A DNA stretch of 64,000 nt. Source: Microbacterium sp. LWO14-1.2. Its GTDB lineage: Bacteria > Actinomycetota > Actinomycetes > Actinomycetales > Microbacteriaceae. Position numbers and translations under genes: made by a program. The stretch is from positions 310,001 to 374,000 of the forward strand of contig NZ_CP151633.1 of assembly GCF_038397715.1 (NCBI RefSeq). The letters run 5' to 3'. The notes beneath the pieces are model-generated. The model was given only the letters and a program-made list of their open reading frames with translations, was not told the DNA's origin and did not search any database. Below are positions 32,237-39,612 of the stretch, piece after piece. The first letter of the stretch is position 1; the number at the start of each line of letters is the position of its first letter.

Positions 32237-33580
32237 TCAGTAGGCCAGCAGCGCCGCTCGCGCCGCCCGCGTGCGCACGAGCAGCGCCTGCTCGTCGGCG
32301 GTCGCCATCGGATCGCGTCCCGTGATCGCGCGCTGACGGACGGCGGCCAGCGTCGTGGCGTCCTTGATGAACTCCCGCATGAGCGGACGACGGTCGCCGC
32401 GCAGCTGCGCCGCCCACTGCAGGCCGGTCTTGCGGCCGGCGGGGGTCGCGAGCATCGTGACCTCCTCCGGGGTGAACCACCCGGCGGCGGCGTAGTCGCC
32501 GAGCCGCGCCTTCGTCAGTCGGGCCTCCTCACGCCGCAGCGCGATGATCCCGAAGATGAAGCCCACGAAGAGCGGCACCTGCAGCACGAAGTAGAGCAGG
32601 AAGAAGTTCGCGAACGACGAGCCGTTCCAGAGCCCGTGGAGGAACATCGCCCCGAGCATGCCGAGCAGCCCGAAGCCCACCGCCGCGCCCGCGGAGGCGT
32701 GCCGCCGTGCCGCGAGCCCGATCGCCAGACCGGTGAGGGAGGTGAACATCGCGTGGGCGAAGGGAGACATGATCGCACGCATGATGAAGGTCACGGTCAG
32801 CTGACCGCTTCCTCCCTCGATCAGGCTGATCGCGAAGTACTGGATGTTCTCGGTGAAGGCGAAGCCCGCGCCGACGAGGGCGCCGTAGACCACGCCGTCG
32901 ACAGGACCGTCGAACGAGCGCCGGGCGATGAGGAAGATGACGAGGACGCCGACGCCCTTCCACAGCTCCTCGACGATCGGCGCCTGGATGACGGCGCTCG
33001 CGACCTCGCCCCGTGGACCGAACACGACGGAGAGTCCGAGATCGACGAGGAGGGTGAGGCCGACGGCCGCGACAGCTCCCCAGGCGACGGCGAAGAAGAC
33101 GAGCGTCTTGGGCTCCGGCTCCCATCGATCGATCATGCGCACGACGAAGAACACCACCGCGAGCGGCACCAGCGCGAGAACGAGTCCGATGACCGAGGCG
33201 AGCGGACCGAGGAACAGCCCGAAGTACGCGATGAGGCCCAGGAGCAGCAGACCGAGGAACCCGAAGAGGATGCCGAGGGCCACACCGCCGGCCCGGCGAC
33301 GCGCAGGGAGCGCGGGCAGACCCTGCGCGGGCGACGGCGCGACCGGAGCAGGCGGCGAGTAGGGCGTCGGCTGGGCCAGCACAGAGGCGTAGGCAGGACG
33401 CTGCCCGAACGCGGGCGGGGCATAGTTCGACTGCGCGTACTGCTGGGCGCCGTACTGCTGCGGGTACCCCTGCGGAGCCGGAGGCTGCTGCTGCGGATAC
33501 CCCTGCGGAGCCGGAGGCTGCTGCTGCGGGCCGGGCGGCGGCGTGTACGGCGATGGCTGGGACGGTCCTCCGGAACTCAT
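32237..33580 (-). CDS. PrsW-family intramembrane metalloprotease
   Basis: 447 residues. N-terminal soluble region of about 95 residues rich in Pro/Gln/Tyr with a tandem QQQPPAPQGYP repeat, then about nine membrane segments. Family motifs: IVEELWKG (about 203-210), FTENIQYF (about 247) and the His residues in SPFAHAMFTS and FLHGLWN, which together form the putative zinc site. PrsW-type proteases clip anti-sigma factors or other membrane proteins. A 100-residue cytosolic tail follows. The start at 33580 is supported by TATGCT 6 nt upstream; an ATG 30 codons earlier lies before that box. Confidence 0.9.
   Translation of the reverse strand: MSSGGPSQPSPYTPPPGPQQQPPAPQGYPQQQPPAPQGYPQQYGAQQYAQSNYAPPAFGQRPAYASVLAQPTPYSPPAPVAPSPAQGLPALPARRRAGGVALGILFGFLGLLLLGLIAYFGLFLGPLASVIGLVLALVPLAVVFFVVRMIDRWEPEPKTLVFFAVAWGAVAAVGLTLLVDLGLSVVFGPRGEVASAVIQAPIVEELWKGVGVLVIFLIARRSFDGPVDGVVYGALVGAGFAFTENIQYFAISLIEGGSGQLTVTFIMRAIMSPFAHAMFTSLTGLAIGLAARRHASAGAAVGFGLLGMLGAMFLHGLWNGSSFANFFLLYFVLQVPLFVGFIFGIIALRREEARLTKARLGDYAAAGWFTPEEVTMLATPAGRKTGLQWAAQLRGDRRPLMREFIKDATTLAAVRQRAITGRDPMATADEQALLVRTRAARAALLAY
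33465..33530. repeat. 33-bp tandem repeat in the PrsW gene
   Basis: Two adjacent 33-bp units (33465-33497, 33498-33530), identical or nearly so, encoding two copies of an 11-residue Gln/Pro/Tyr motif in the cytosolic tail. Copy number could vary by slippage. Confidence 0.8.
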
Positions 33581-33586
33581 GCCCAC

Positions 33587-33592
33587 AGCATA
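33587..33592 (-). promoter_or_regulatory. -10 box TATGCT of a leaderless transcript (PrsW)
   Basis: TATGCT on the minus strand followed by 6 nt and the ATG at 33580. Confidence 0.55.
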
Positions 33593-33656
33593 TTGGTAAC
33601 AATCATTCCGGGCCCGGTCTGGCGACTTCCTCCAGCATCCGAGCCGCGCCACCGGA

Positions 33657-33662
33657 TACCGT
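33657..33662 (+). promoter_or_regulatory. -10 box TACCGT of a leaderless transcript (FAH hydrolase)
   Basis: TACCGT followed by 6 nt and the ATG at 33669. Divergent from the PrsW promoter within an 88-nt gap. Confidence 0.45.
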
Positions 33663-33668
33663 AGAGGC

Positions 33669-34538
33669 ATGCGGTTCGCTCATCTGCGTCGCGCCGACTC
33701 CCCTGCCGCGAATCTCGCGGTGGTGGACGGCTCGGACGCCATCCTCGTCTCTGACCTCCTGCCCGACGCGCCGGCGACCCTGCAGCAGCTGATCGAGGGC
33801 GGAGCATCCGTCCTCGACGCGGTGTCCGCTGCGCTCGCGGACGGCACGGCGCCGCGGCATCCGCTCGGCGACTGGGAGTTCGCCTCGGCCGTGATCGCTC
33901 CCCCTGCCGTCCTGGCCGTCGGCCTGAACTATGCGGCCCACTCGAGCGAGCTGGGGCTCAAGACCGACGCCGCCCCCACCGTCTTCACTCTGTGGCCCAA
34001 CTCCCTCACCGGGCACGAGCAGACCACGTCCTGGCCGCGAGCCCTCAGCGAAGCCGTCGATTACGAGGCCGAGCTCGGCGTGCTCATCGGCACCCCGGCG
34101 AAGGACGTCTCCGAGGCCGACGCCCTCTCGCACGTCTGGGGCTACACCGTCGTCAACGACATCACCGCCCGCAACGTGCAGTTCTCCGAGGCGCAGTGGT
34201 CGCGGTGCAAGTCGTTCGACGGCTTCACGCCCACCGGCCCCTTCGCCGTGACGGCGGACGAGATCGCCGATCCGCAGGACCTGCACATCTGGGCCGTCGT
34301 GGATGGCGCGACGGTGCAGGACGCGAGCACGGATCAGATGGTGCGATCGGTCGCGAAGCTCATCGCCCACCTCTCGCAGTCGCTGACCCTGCTGCCTGGC
34401 ACCCTCATCTCGACCGGCAGCCCCGGCGGAGCAGGCTACTCGCGCGACCCGCAGATCTTCCTGCGCGACCGCTCGACGGTCACGGTCGGCATCGACGGCA
34501 TCGGCGAGCTCACGACGCACTGCCGGGTGCTCGACTGA
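33669..34538 (+). CDS. Fumarylacetoacetate hydrolase-family protein
   Basis: 289 residues of the FAH fold. Metal-ligand and active-site elements visible: VGLNYAAHSSELG (about 81-93), the ExE pair in DYEAELGVLIG (about 134), VVNDITARNVQ and KSFDGFTPTGP. Family members hydrate or hydrolyse small keto acids (e.g. 2-hydroxyhepta-2,4-diene-1,7-dioate isomerase, acylpyruvase). The exact substrate is unknown and no aromatic catabolism genes surround it. Confidence 0.9.
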   Translation: MRFAHLRRADSPAANLAVVDGSDAILVSDLLPDAPATLQQLIEGGASVLDAVSAALADGTAPRHPLGDWEFASAVIAPPAVLAVGLNYAAHSSELGLKTDAAPTVFTLWPNSLTGHEQTTSWPRALSEAVDYEAELGVLIGTPAKDVSEADALSHVWGYTVVNDITARNVQFSEAQWSRCKSFDGFTPTGPFAVTADEIADPQDLHIWAVVDGATVQDASTDQMVRSVAKLIAHLSQSLTLLPGTLISTGSPGGAGYSRDPQIFLRDRSTVTVGIDGIGELTTHCRVLD

Positions 34539-34556
34539 CCCCCGCTCGACGACACA

Positions 34557-34592
34557 GACGACGGCCCCGGTGCGAACACCGGGGCCGTCGTC
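34557..34592. terminator. Bidirectional terminator between FAH gene and aspA
   Basis: GACGACGGCCCCGGTG and CACCGGGGCCGTCGTC, a perfect 16-bp stem with a CGAA tetraloop. Confidence 0.9.
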
Positions 34593-34601
34593 GTGAGCGG
34601 A

Positions 34602-36062
34602 TCAGATCTCGATGAGGTCCTCGGGCGTGATCACGGGAATCGCGGCCGTCACGGCCTCGAGCCCGGAGAGGCGGGCCGGCGACAGCTGCTTCGTGACCTC
34701 GTCGCGCGACATGAGGCCTGCCTCGACAACGAGGTCGGCGACGTTGCGGTTGGTCAGCAGCGCCGTCTTGGCGAGCGCCGCAGCCGCCGCGTAGCCGATG
34801 AACGGCGTGAGAGCCGTGATGACGCCCACCGACGCGCCGACCATCGCGCCCAGACGGTCGCGGTTGGCGGTGATGCCGTCGACGCAGTTGACCCGCAGGG
34901 TCCACATGGCCTGCCGCATCCAGGTGATCGACTGGAAGATCGAGTGCGCGATGACGGGCTCGAAGGCGTTCAGCTGCAGCTGCCCGGCCTCCGCCGCCAT
35001 CGTGACCGTCATGTCGGCGCCGGCGACGGCGAAAGCGACCTGGTTCACGACCTCGGGGATCACCGGGTTGACCTTGCCGGGCATGATGCTGGAACCCGCC
35101 TGCATCGCCGGGAGGTTGATCTCACCGAGCCCCGCCTGCGGGCCGGAGGACAGCAGACGGAGGTCGTTGCAGATCTTCGACAGCTTCATGGCGTTGCGTT
35201 TGAGCGTCGACGAGAACGACATGAACGATCCCGTGTCGCTCGTGGCCTCGACGAGGTCGCCGGCCGTCACGAGGTCGAGCTCGGTGATCTCGCGCAGGTG
35301 CTTGAGCACTGCCGGAGCGTAGTCGACATGGGTCGTGATGCCGGTGCCGATCGCCGTGGCGCCCATGTTGATCTCGAACATGAGCGAGGCGTTCTCGGTC
35401 AGCCGCGTGTGGTCGTAGCCGAGAGTGCTCGCGAAACCGTGGAACTCCTGGCCGAGCGTCATCGGCACCGCGTCCTGCAGCTGGGTGCGGCCGACCTTGA
35501 GCACGTCGTGGAACTCCTGCGACTTGTGCAGGAAGGACACCCGCAGCAGGTCCAACTCCTCCAGCAGCGAGCGAAGCGTGAGCGAGAGGCCGATCTTCAC
35601 GGCGGTCGGGTACACGTCGTTGGTCGACTGGCTGCGATTGGTGTGGTCGATCGGCGAGAGGTACGAGTAGTCGCCCTTCTCGCGACCCGCCATCTCGAGC
35701 GCGATGTTGGTGATGACCTCGTTCGCGTTCATGTTCGTCGAGGTGCCGGCGCCGCCCTGGATGACGCCGACCGTGAACTGGTCGTGGAACTCGCCGTCGA
35801 TCACCCGCTGCGCCGCCCGGTCGATCAGGTCGGCGCGCTCCGCGTCGAGGACTCCGATCTCCCGATTCGCCCGAGCGCTCGCCTGCTTCACCATGGCGAG
35901 GGCCACGACGAGATCGGGGTACACCGAGATCGGGCGCTTCGTGATCGGGAAGTTCGCGTCGGCGCGGGCCGTGTGGATCCCCCAGTACGCGTCTACGGGG
36001 ATCTCCATGCTTCCCAGAGAATCGGTCTCGGTGCGGGTCAGAGCGGGCGCGGCAGAAGCCAT
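34602..36062 (-). CDS. aspA: Aspartate ammonia-lyase
   Basis: 486-residue class II fumarase/aspartase superfamily enzyme: L-aspartate to fumarate plus ammonia. Seen: GTSTNMNANEVI (about 104-115), HTNRSQSTNDVYPTA (about 139), GRTQLQDAVPMT and the signature loop GSSIMPGKVNP (about 322-332). The very conserved loop and the aspartase-style N-terminus (LTRTETDSLGSMEIP) argue for aspartase over fumarase. AAGGAT 6 nt before the ATG. Ends at a strong bidirectional terminator. Confidence 0.93.
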   Translation of the reverse strand: MASAAPALTRTETDSLGSMEIPVDAYWGIHTARADANFPITKRPISVYPDLVVALAMVKQASARANREIGVLDAERADLIDRAAQRVIDGEFHDQFTVGVIQGGAGTSTNMNANEVITNIALEMAGREKGDYSYLSPIDHTNRSQSTNDVYPTAVKIGLSLTLRSLLEELDLLRVSFLHKSQEFHDVLKVGRTQLQDAVPMTLGQEFHGFASTLGYDHTRLTENASLMFEINMGATAIGTGITTHVDYAPAVLKHLREITELDLVTAGDLVEATSDTGSFMSFSSTLKRNAMKLSKICNDLRLLSSGPQAGLGEINLPAMQAGSSIMPGKVNPVIPEVVNQVAFAVAGADMTVTMAAEAGQLQLNAFEPVIAHSIFQSITWMRQAMWTLRVNCVDGITANRDRLGAMVGASVGVITALTPFIGYAAAAALAKTALLTNRNVADLVVEAGLMSRDEVTKQLSPARLSGLEAVTAAIPVITPEDLIEI

Positions 36063-36154
36063 GTCACATCCTTGTGGGTAGTGGCGAGTGTGGAAGCGGG
36101 GGATGCCTTAAGTCTACGCCCGCGCGCATGCGCTGCCAGGGATACGACGGCGCG

Positions 36155-37069
36155 TCAGCGCTTGCGCGAGAACGCCTCGAGACGCTCCTCCGGGGTCAGC
36201 GCCGCCATCTCCTCCAGCCACGCCTCGGAGAAGTAGTCACCGGTCGCGGCATCCGTCACCGGCACCACCGTGTGGGTGATCGTCTCGGGACGGACGTGGA
36301 CGAGCTGGAACGCCTGCGCGGCATCCATCCCGTTGACGTCCGGCGCGGGCTTCGCGACGTTCATGGTGTAGCAGGTGGCCGACGACACGCTCACGGGGAC
36401 TCCCGCGAACATCCCGTGCGACGAATAGTGCAGGTGGCCGGCGAGGATGCCGCGCACGTCCGTTCCGCGGATCACCTCGGCGAGTTCGTCCTGGCGGCGC
36501 AGCTCCAGGATGTCGAACAGGGGCAGGTGGCTGGGAAGCGGTGGATGGTGCATCGCGAGCAGGGTGCCGTGCGGTGCCGGTTCACGGAGGACGCCCGCCA
36601 GCCACTCCAGCTGCGTGTCGTCGAGATCGCCGTGGTGCCAGCCTGGAACGGTCGAGTCGAGGGCCACGAGTCGAAGACCGTCGAAATCCCAGACACCGGT
36701 CACCGGCTCCTGGGTCGGCGGCAGATCGAGCAGTCCCTCGCGGAGGGCGGGGCGTTCGTCGTGATTGCCCGCGACCCAGACAACGACCGTCCCGAGTTCT
36801 GCCGCGACCGGTTCGACCGCGGCGCGGAGTCGGCGGTAGGCGTCCGGCTCGCCCAGGTCGGCGAGATCACCGGTGACCACGATCGCGGAGGGATGCGGGT
36901 GCACGGCCTTGATCGCGTCGAGCGTGCGCGCGAACGTGGCTTCGACGTCGTATCGTCCGCCCAGTCGCCGGCCGCCCGCGAGGAAGTGCGGGTCGCTGAC
37001 GTGGACGATCACGTGGGAGGCGGGGCGGTGCCTGCCGAAGACGTACTCGCTCGCGGAGGGCGCTGACAT
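36155..37069 (-). CDS. Metallophosphoesterase, CpdA-like
   Basis: 304 residues of the calcineurin-like metallophosphoesterase fold. The five metal-site blocks are present: DPH (SDPHFL, about 25), GDLAD (about 67), GNHD (about 99), HHPP (about 173) and GHLHY (about 212). The order and length fit 3',5'-cyclic nucleotide phosphodiesterases of the CpdA/Rv0805 type. ATG at 37069 is placed 6 nt after a TAGGCT box. Confidence 0.9.
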   Translation of the reverse strand: MSAPSASEYVFGRHRPASHVIVHVSDPHFLAGGRRLGGRYDVEATFARTLDAIKAVHPHPSAIVVTGDLADLGEPDAYRRLRAAVEPVAAELGTVVVWVAGNHDERPALREGLLDLPPTQEPVTGVWDFDGLRLVALDSTVPGWHHGDLDDTQLEWLAGVLREPAPHGTLLAMHHPPLPSHLPLFDILELRRQDELAEVIRGTDVRGILAGHLHYSSHGMFAGVPVSVSSATCYTMNVAKPAPDVNGMDAAQAFQLVHVRPETITHTVVPVTDAATGDYFSEAWLEEMAALTPEERLEAFSRKR

Positions 37070-37075
37070 GCGTCC

Positions 37076-37081
37076 AGCCTA
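37076..37081 (-). promoter_or_regulatory. -10 box TAGGCT of a leaderless transcript (metallophosphoesterase)
   Basis: TAGGCT on the minus strand followed by 6 nt and the ATG at 37069. Confidence 0.6.
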
Positions 37082-37137
37082 GGCGGAGCCCCCGCGCGAG
37101 AACACCGGGCCCACCACGTCAACTGTAGTGATCTCGG

Positions 37138-37143
37138 TAGAGT
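37138..37143 (+). promoter_or_regulatory. -10 box TAGAGT of a leaderless transcript (TetR)
   Basis: TAGAGT followed by 6 nt and the ATG at 37150. Confidence 0.5.
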
Positions 37144-37149
37144 GCTGTC

Positions 37150-37716
37150 ATGGCGAAGAACGAGACCAGGCGTCGGGCGATCGCGGATGCCGGACTGCGC
37201 ATCCTCGCGGCGGAGGGCTCGCGCGGGCTCACGCACCGAGCGGTCGATCAGGAGGCGGGAATCCCGGTCGGGACGACGTCGAACTACTTCCGCAGTCGCG
37301 AGTCGCTGATCGAGGGCTTGGTCGAGCGCATCGGCGAACGGCTGGCTCCCACTGACGACGATCTCGCGCGGCGCGCCGACGGCAGCCCGAGTCCCGCACT
37401 CTTCGCCGACTATCTGCGCGACATCGTCCGTCGCCTGAGCGACGACCGCGACGTCACTCTCGCCCTGTTCGAGCTGCGGCTCGAGAGCAGCCGACGCCCG
37501 GAGTTGGCCGCGCTCCTCGGCGCGTGGCAGCGGGCCGGGTTCGAGGGCGATGTCGCGTTCAACAGCGCAGCGGGACTGCCGGGCGGTCGTCGCGAGATCG
37601 CCCTGTTCCACTACGCGAGCGACGGGCTCCTGCTCGATCGCCTCACCACCCCCATCGATCCCGAGACGTCGACCGACGACATCATCGACGACCTCGTCGC
37701 CGGGCTGCTGCGCTGA
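37150..37716 (+). CDS. TetR-family transcriptional regulator
   Basis: 188 residues. Helix-turn-helix at about 25-50 (GLTHRAVDQEAGIPVGTTSNYFRS) with the TetR style N-S/Y-F ending; the C-terminal ligand domain is family-variable. It is divergent from the metallophosphoesterase, with 80 nt between the starts, so that gene or itself are the likely targets. I see no clear palindrome in the gap. Confidence 0.88.
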   Translation: MAKNETRRRAIADAGLRILAAEGSRGLTHRAVDQEAGIPVGTTSNYFRSRESLIEGLVERIGERLAPTDDDLARRADGSPSPALFADYLRDIVRRLSDDRDVTLALFELRLESSRRPELAALLGAWQRAGFEGDVAFNSAAGLPGGRREIALFHYASDGLLLDRLTTPIDPETSTDDIIDDLVAGLLR

Positions 37717-37743
37717 TCGCGGCGGACGGCCGCCGGGGCGGCG

Positions 37744-38079
37744 TCAGTGACCGACGACGATGATGAGGATGCCGACGACGACCGCCGCCGCACACAGCGC
37801 GAAGCAGGCGTAGGCGCCGACCAGCGAGATCCGCTTCTGCCCGTCGGTGAGCGGACTCTTGCGCGCCGCCTTCGCCGCCTGCTTCGCCGCGCGCTTGAGC
37901 TCCTTCTCGGTGACGACGGTGATCGCGTCCGTGAACTCCGCAGGGCTCACGACCGGCGCATGGCCGCTGCGCACCAGCAGGCGCAGGCCGAGCGCATAGA
38001 ACGTGACGACGGCGCAGGCGCCCAGCAGCGCCGCTGCGAAGACCTGCAGGAACGCACCCCAGTCGATGTCGACGCTCAT
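37744..38079 (-). CDS. Small two-TM protein coupled to the phosphate permease
   Basis: 111 residues with two membrane segments (about 8-36 and 84-110) joined by a charged cytosolic loop (KELKRAAKQAAKAARKS). The ATG overlaps the stop of the phosphate permease by 4 nt (ATGA), so it is co-translated with it. The Lys/Ala-rich loop resembles the permease tail in composition. I do not recognise a named family; an accessory subunit is inferred from the coupling. Confidence 0.75.
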   Translation of the reverse strand: MSVDIDWGAFLQVFAAALLGACAVVTFYALGLRLLVRSGHAPVVSPAEFTDAITVVTEKELKRAAKQAAKAARKSPLTDGQKRISLVGAYACFALCAAAVVVGILIIVVGH

Positions 38080-39458
38080 CGCGGCTCCTCCCCGGTCGTG
38101 TCATCCGCTCGGTCGGTGACCACCGGCGCTTTCTCCGGGGCCTCCGCCGCGCGCTGCTTGCTCTTCGCGCCTGCCTTCGCATCCGCCTTCGCCTTGGCGT
38201 CCGCCTTGGACTTCGCCTTCGCCTTCTCGCGGGCGTCTGCGCGGGCCTTGGCCTCGGCCTTCGCCTGGGCGATGCGCTGCTGGCGGCGTGTGGGCGGAGG
38301 AGTGTCGGGAAGCTCGACCGCGAGGCCCGACTCGGCCACGTCGCTCATCGCATTCGCAGACGTCACCGCGTCACGACGCGAGCGGAGGAAGAGACCGACG
38401 ATCACGGCGAGAGCGAGCACGGCGTCGATCGCGATGCCCCAGTTGCCGAGCCAGTTGACGAGCAGAGCCGCGACGGCACCCACGGCACCCGCCGCGGGAA
38501 GCGTGAGCAGCCAGCCGATGGCGATGCGTCCGGCCGTCCGCCAGCGGACGGTGGAACCGCGGCGACCGAGACCGGAGCCGATCACCGAGCCCGAGGCGAC
38601 CTGGGTGGTCGAGAGAGCGAATCCGAAGGCGCTCGAAGCGAGGATGGTCGCGGCGGTCGAGCTCTCGGCCGAGAACCCCTGCGCCGGCTTGACCTCGGTG
38701 AGGCCCTTGCCGAGGGTGCGGATGATGCGCCATCCGCCGAGGTACGTGCCGAGCGCGATCGTCACCGCACACGCGATGATCACCCACAGGTGAGGGTCGG
38801 CCTGCTCGCTGTTCTGCCAGCCGACCGCGATGAGGGCGAGCGTGATGACGCCCATGGTCTTCTGCGCGTCGTTGGTGCCGTGCGCGAGCGCGACGAGCGA
38901 CGAGGTGAAGATCTGACCCCAGCGGAACCCGTCGCGTCCGTCGGGTTTGCCGTCGTAACGGCGCGTGATCGAGTAGGCGATCTTGGTCGCGGCGAACGCG
39001 ATGATGCCCGCCGTGAGCGGCGCGATCAGGGCGGGGAGGATGATCTTCGACAGCACCATCCCGAAGTCGATGCCGCCCACGCCGACGCCGACGAGCGTGG
39101 CGCCGATGAGTCCGCCGAACAGGGCGTGAGACGAGCTCGAGGGAAGCCCGAGCAGCCACGTCAGCATGTTCCAGGTGATCGCGCCGATCAACCCGGCGAA
39201 GATCATCGGCAGGAACAGCTCGCCCTGCATGCTGTCTTCGCGGATGATCCCGTGTGACACGGTCTTGGACACCTCGGTCGACAGGAACGCGCCGACGAGG
39301 TTCAGCACCGCGGCCAGGAGCACGGCGGTCTTGGGCTTCAGAGCACCCGTGGCGATGGGCGTGGCCATCGCGTTCGCGGTGTCGTGGAACCCGTTGGTGA
39401 AGTCGAAGAAGAGTGCCAGCGCGATCACCAGCACGACGATGAGGACTGCGGTTTCCAC
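38076..39458 (-). CDS. Low-affinity inorganic phosphate transporter, PiT family
   Basis: 460 residues. Both PiT signature repeats are present: FDFTNGFHDTANAMAT near residue 17 and LAHGTNDAQKTMGV near 212. About ten membrane segments end near residue 345-380. The C-terminal 75 residues are a Lys/Ala/Glu/Asp-rich tail with repeated KA-AKAKAD-type units, unusual for PiT. GTG at 39458 is chosen because the family starts right at the first membrane segment. A small two-TM protein follows with a 4-nt overlap. Confidence 0.92.
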   Translation of the reverse strand: METAVLIVVLVIALALFFDFTNGFHDTANAMATPIATGALKPKTAVLLAAVLNLVGAFLSTEVSKTVSHGIIREDSMQGELFLPMIFAGLIGAITWNMLTWLLGLPSSSSHALFGGLIGATLVGVGVGGIDFGMVLSKIILPALIAPLTAGIIAFAATKIAYSITRRYDGKPDGRDGFRWGQIFTSSLVALAHGTNDAQKTMGVITLALIAVGWQNSEQADPHLWVIIACAVTIALGTYLGGWRIIRTLGKGLTEVKPAQGFSAESSTAATILASSAFGFALSTTQVASGSVIGSGLGRRGSTVRWRTAGRIAIGWLLTLPAAGAVGAVAALLVNWLGNWGIAIDAVLALAVIVGLFLRSRRDAVTSANAMSDVAESGLAVELPDTPPPTRRQQRIAQAKAEAKARADAREKAKAKSKADAKAKADAKAGAKSKQRAAEAPEKAPVVTDRADDTTGEEPR

Positions 39459-39599
39459 CGTTCTCTTTCGGTCGTCGGGAAGAGGGAGTGTCGACGGGAT
39501 CGACGTGATGAACGAAGAGTTCACCGTGGGTTTGACTTCCGTTAACCGGCCCCGGTAGATCCTCCCACCCACTCGGGTGCCGGTCAACTCGACCTGGAC

Positions 39600-39605
39600 T
39601 AGCGT
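39600..39605 (+). promoter_or_regulatory. -10 box TAGCGT of a leaderless transcript (S9 peptidase)
   Basis: TAGCGT followed by 7 nt and the GTG at 39613, which decides the start against the upstream in-frame GTG at 39577. Confidence 0.5.
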
Positions 39606-39612
39606 GGAGAGG

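Noticed and set aside
39525-39560. Possible Pho box upstream of the phosphate permease (GTTCACCGTGG then GGTTTGACTT)
   Set aside because: Only one half resembles the streptomycete GTTCACC direct repeat; the second unit does not match.
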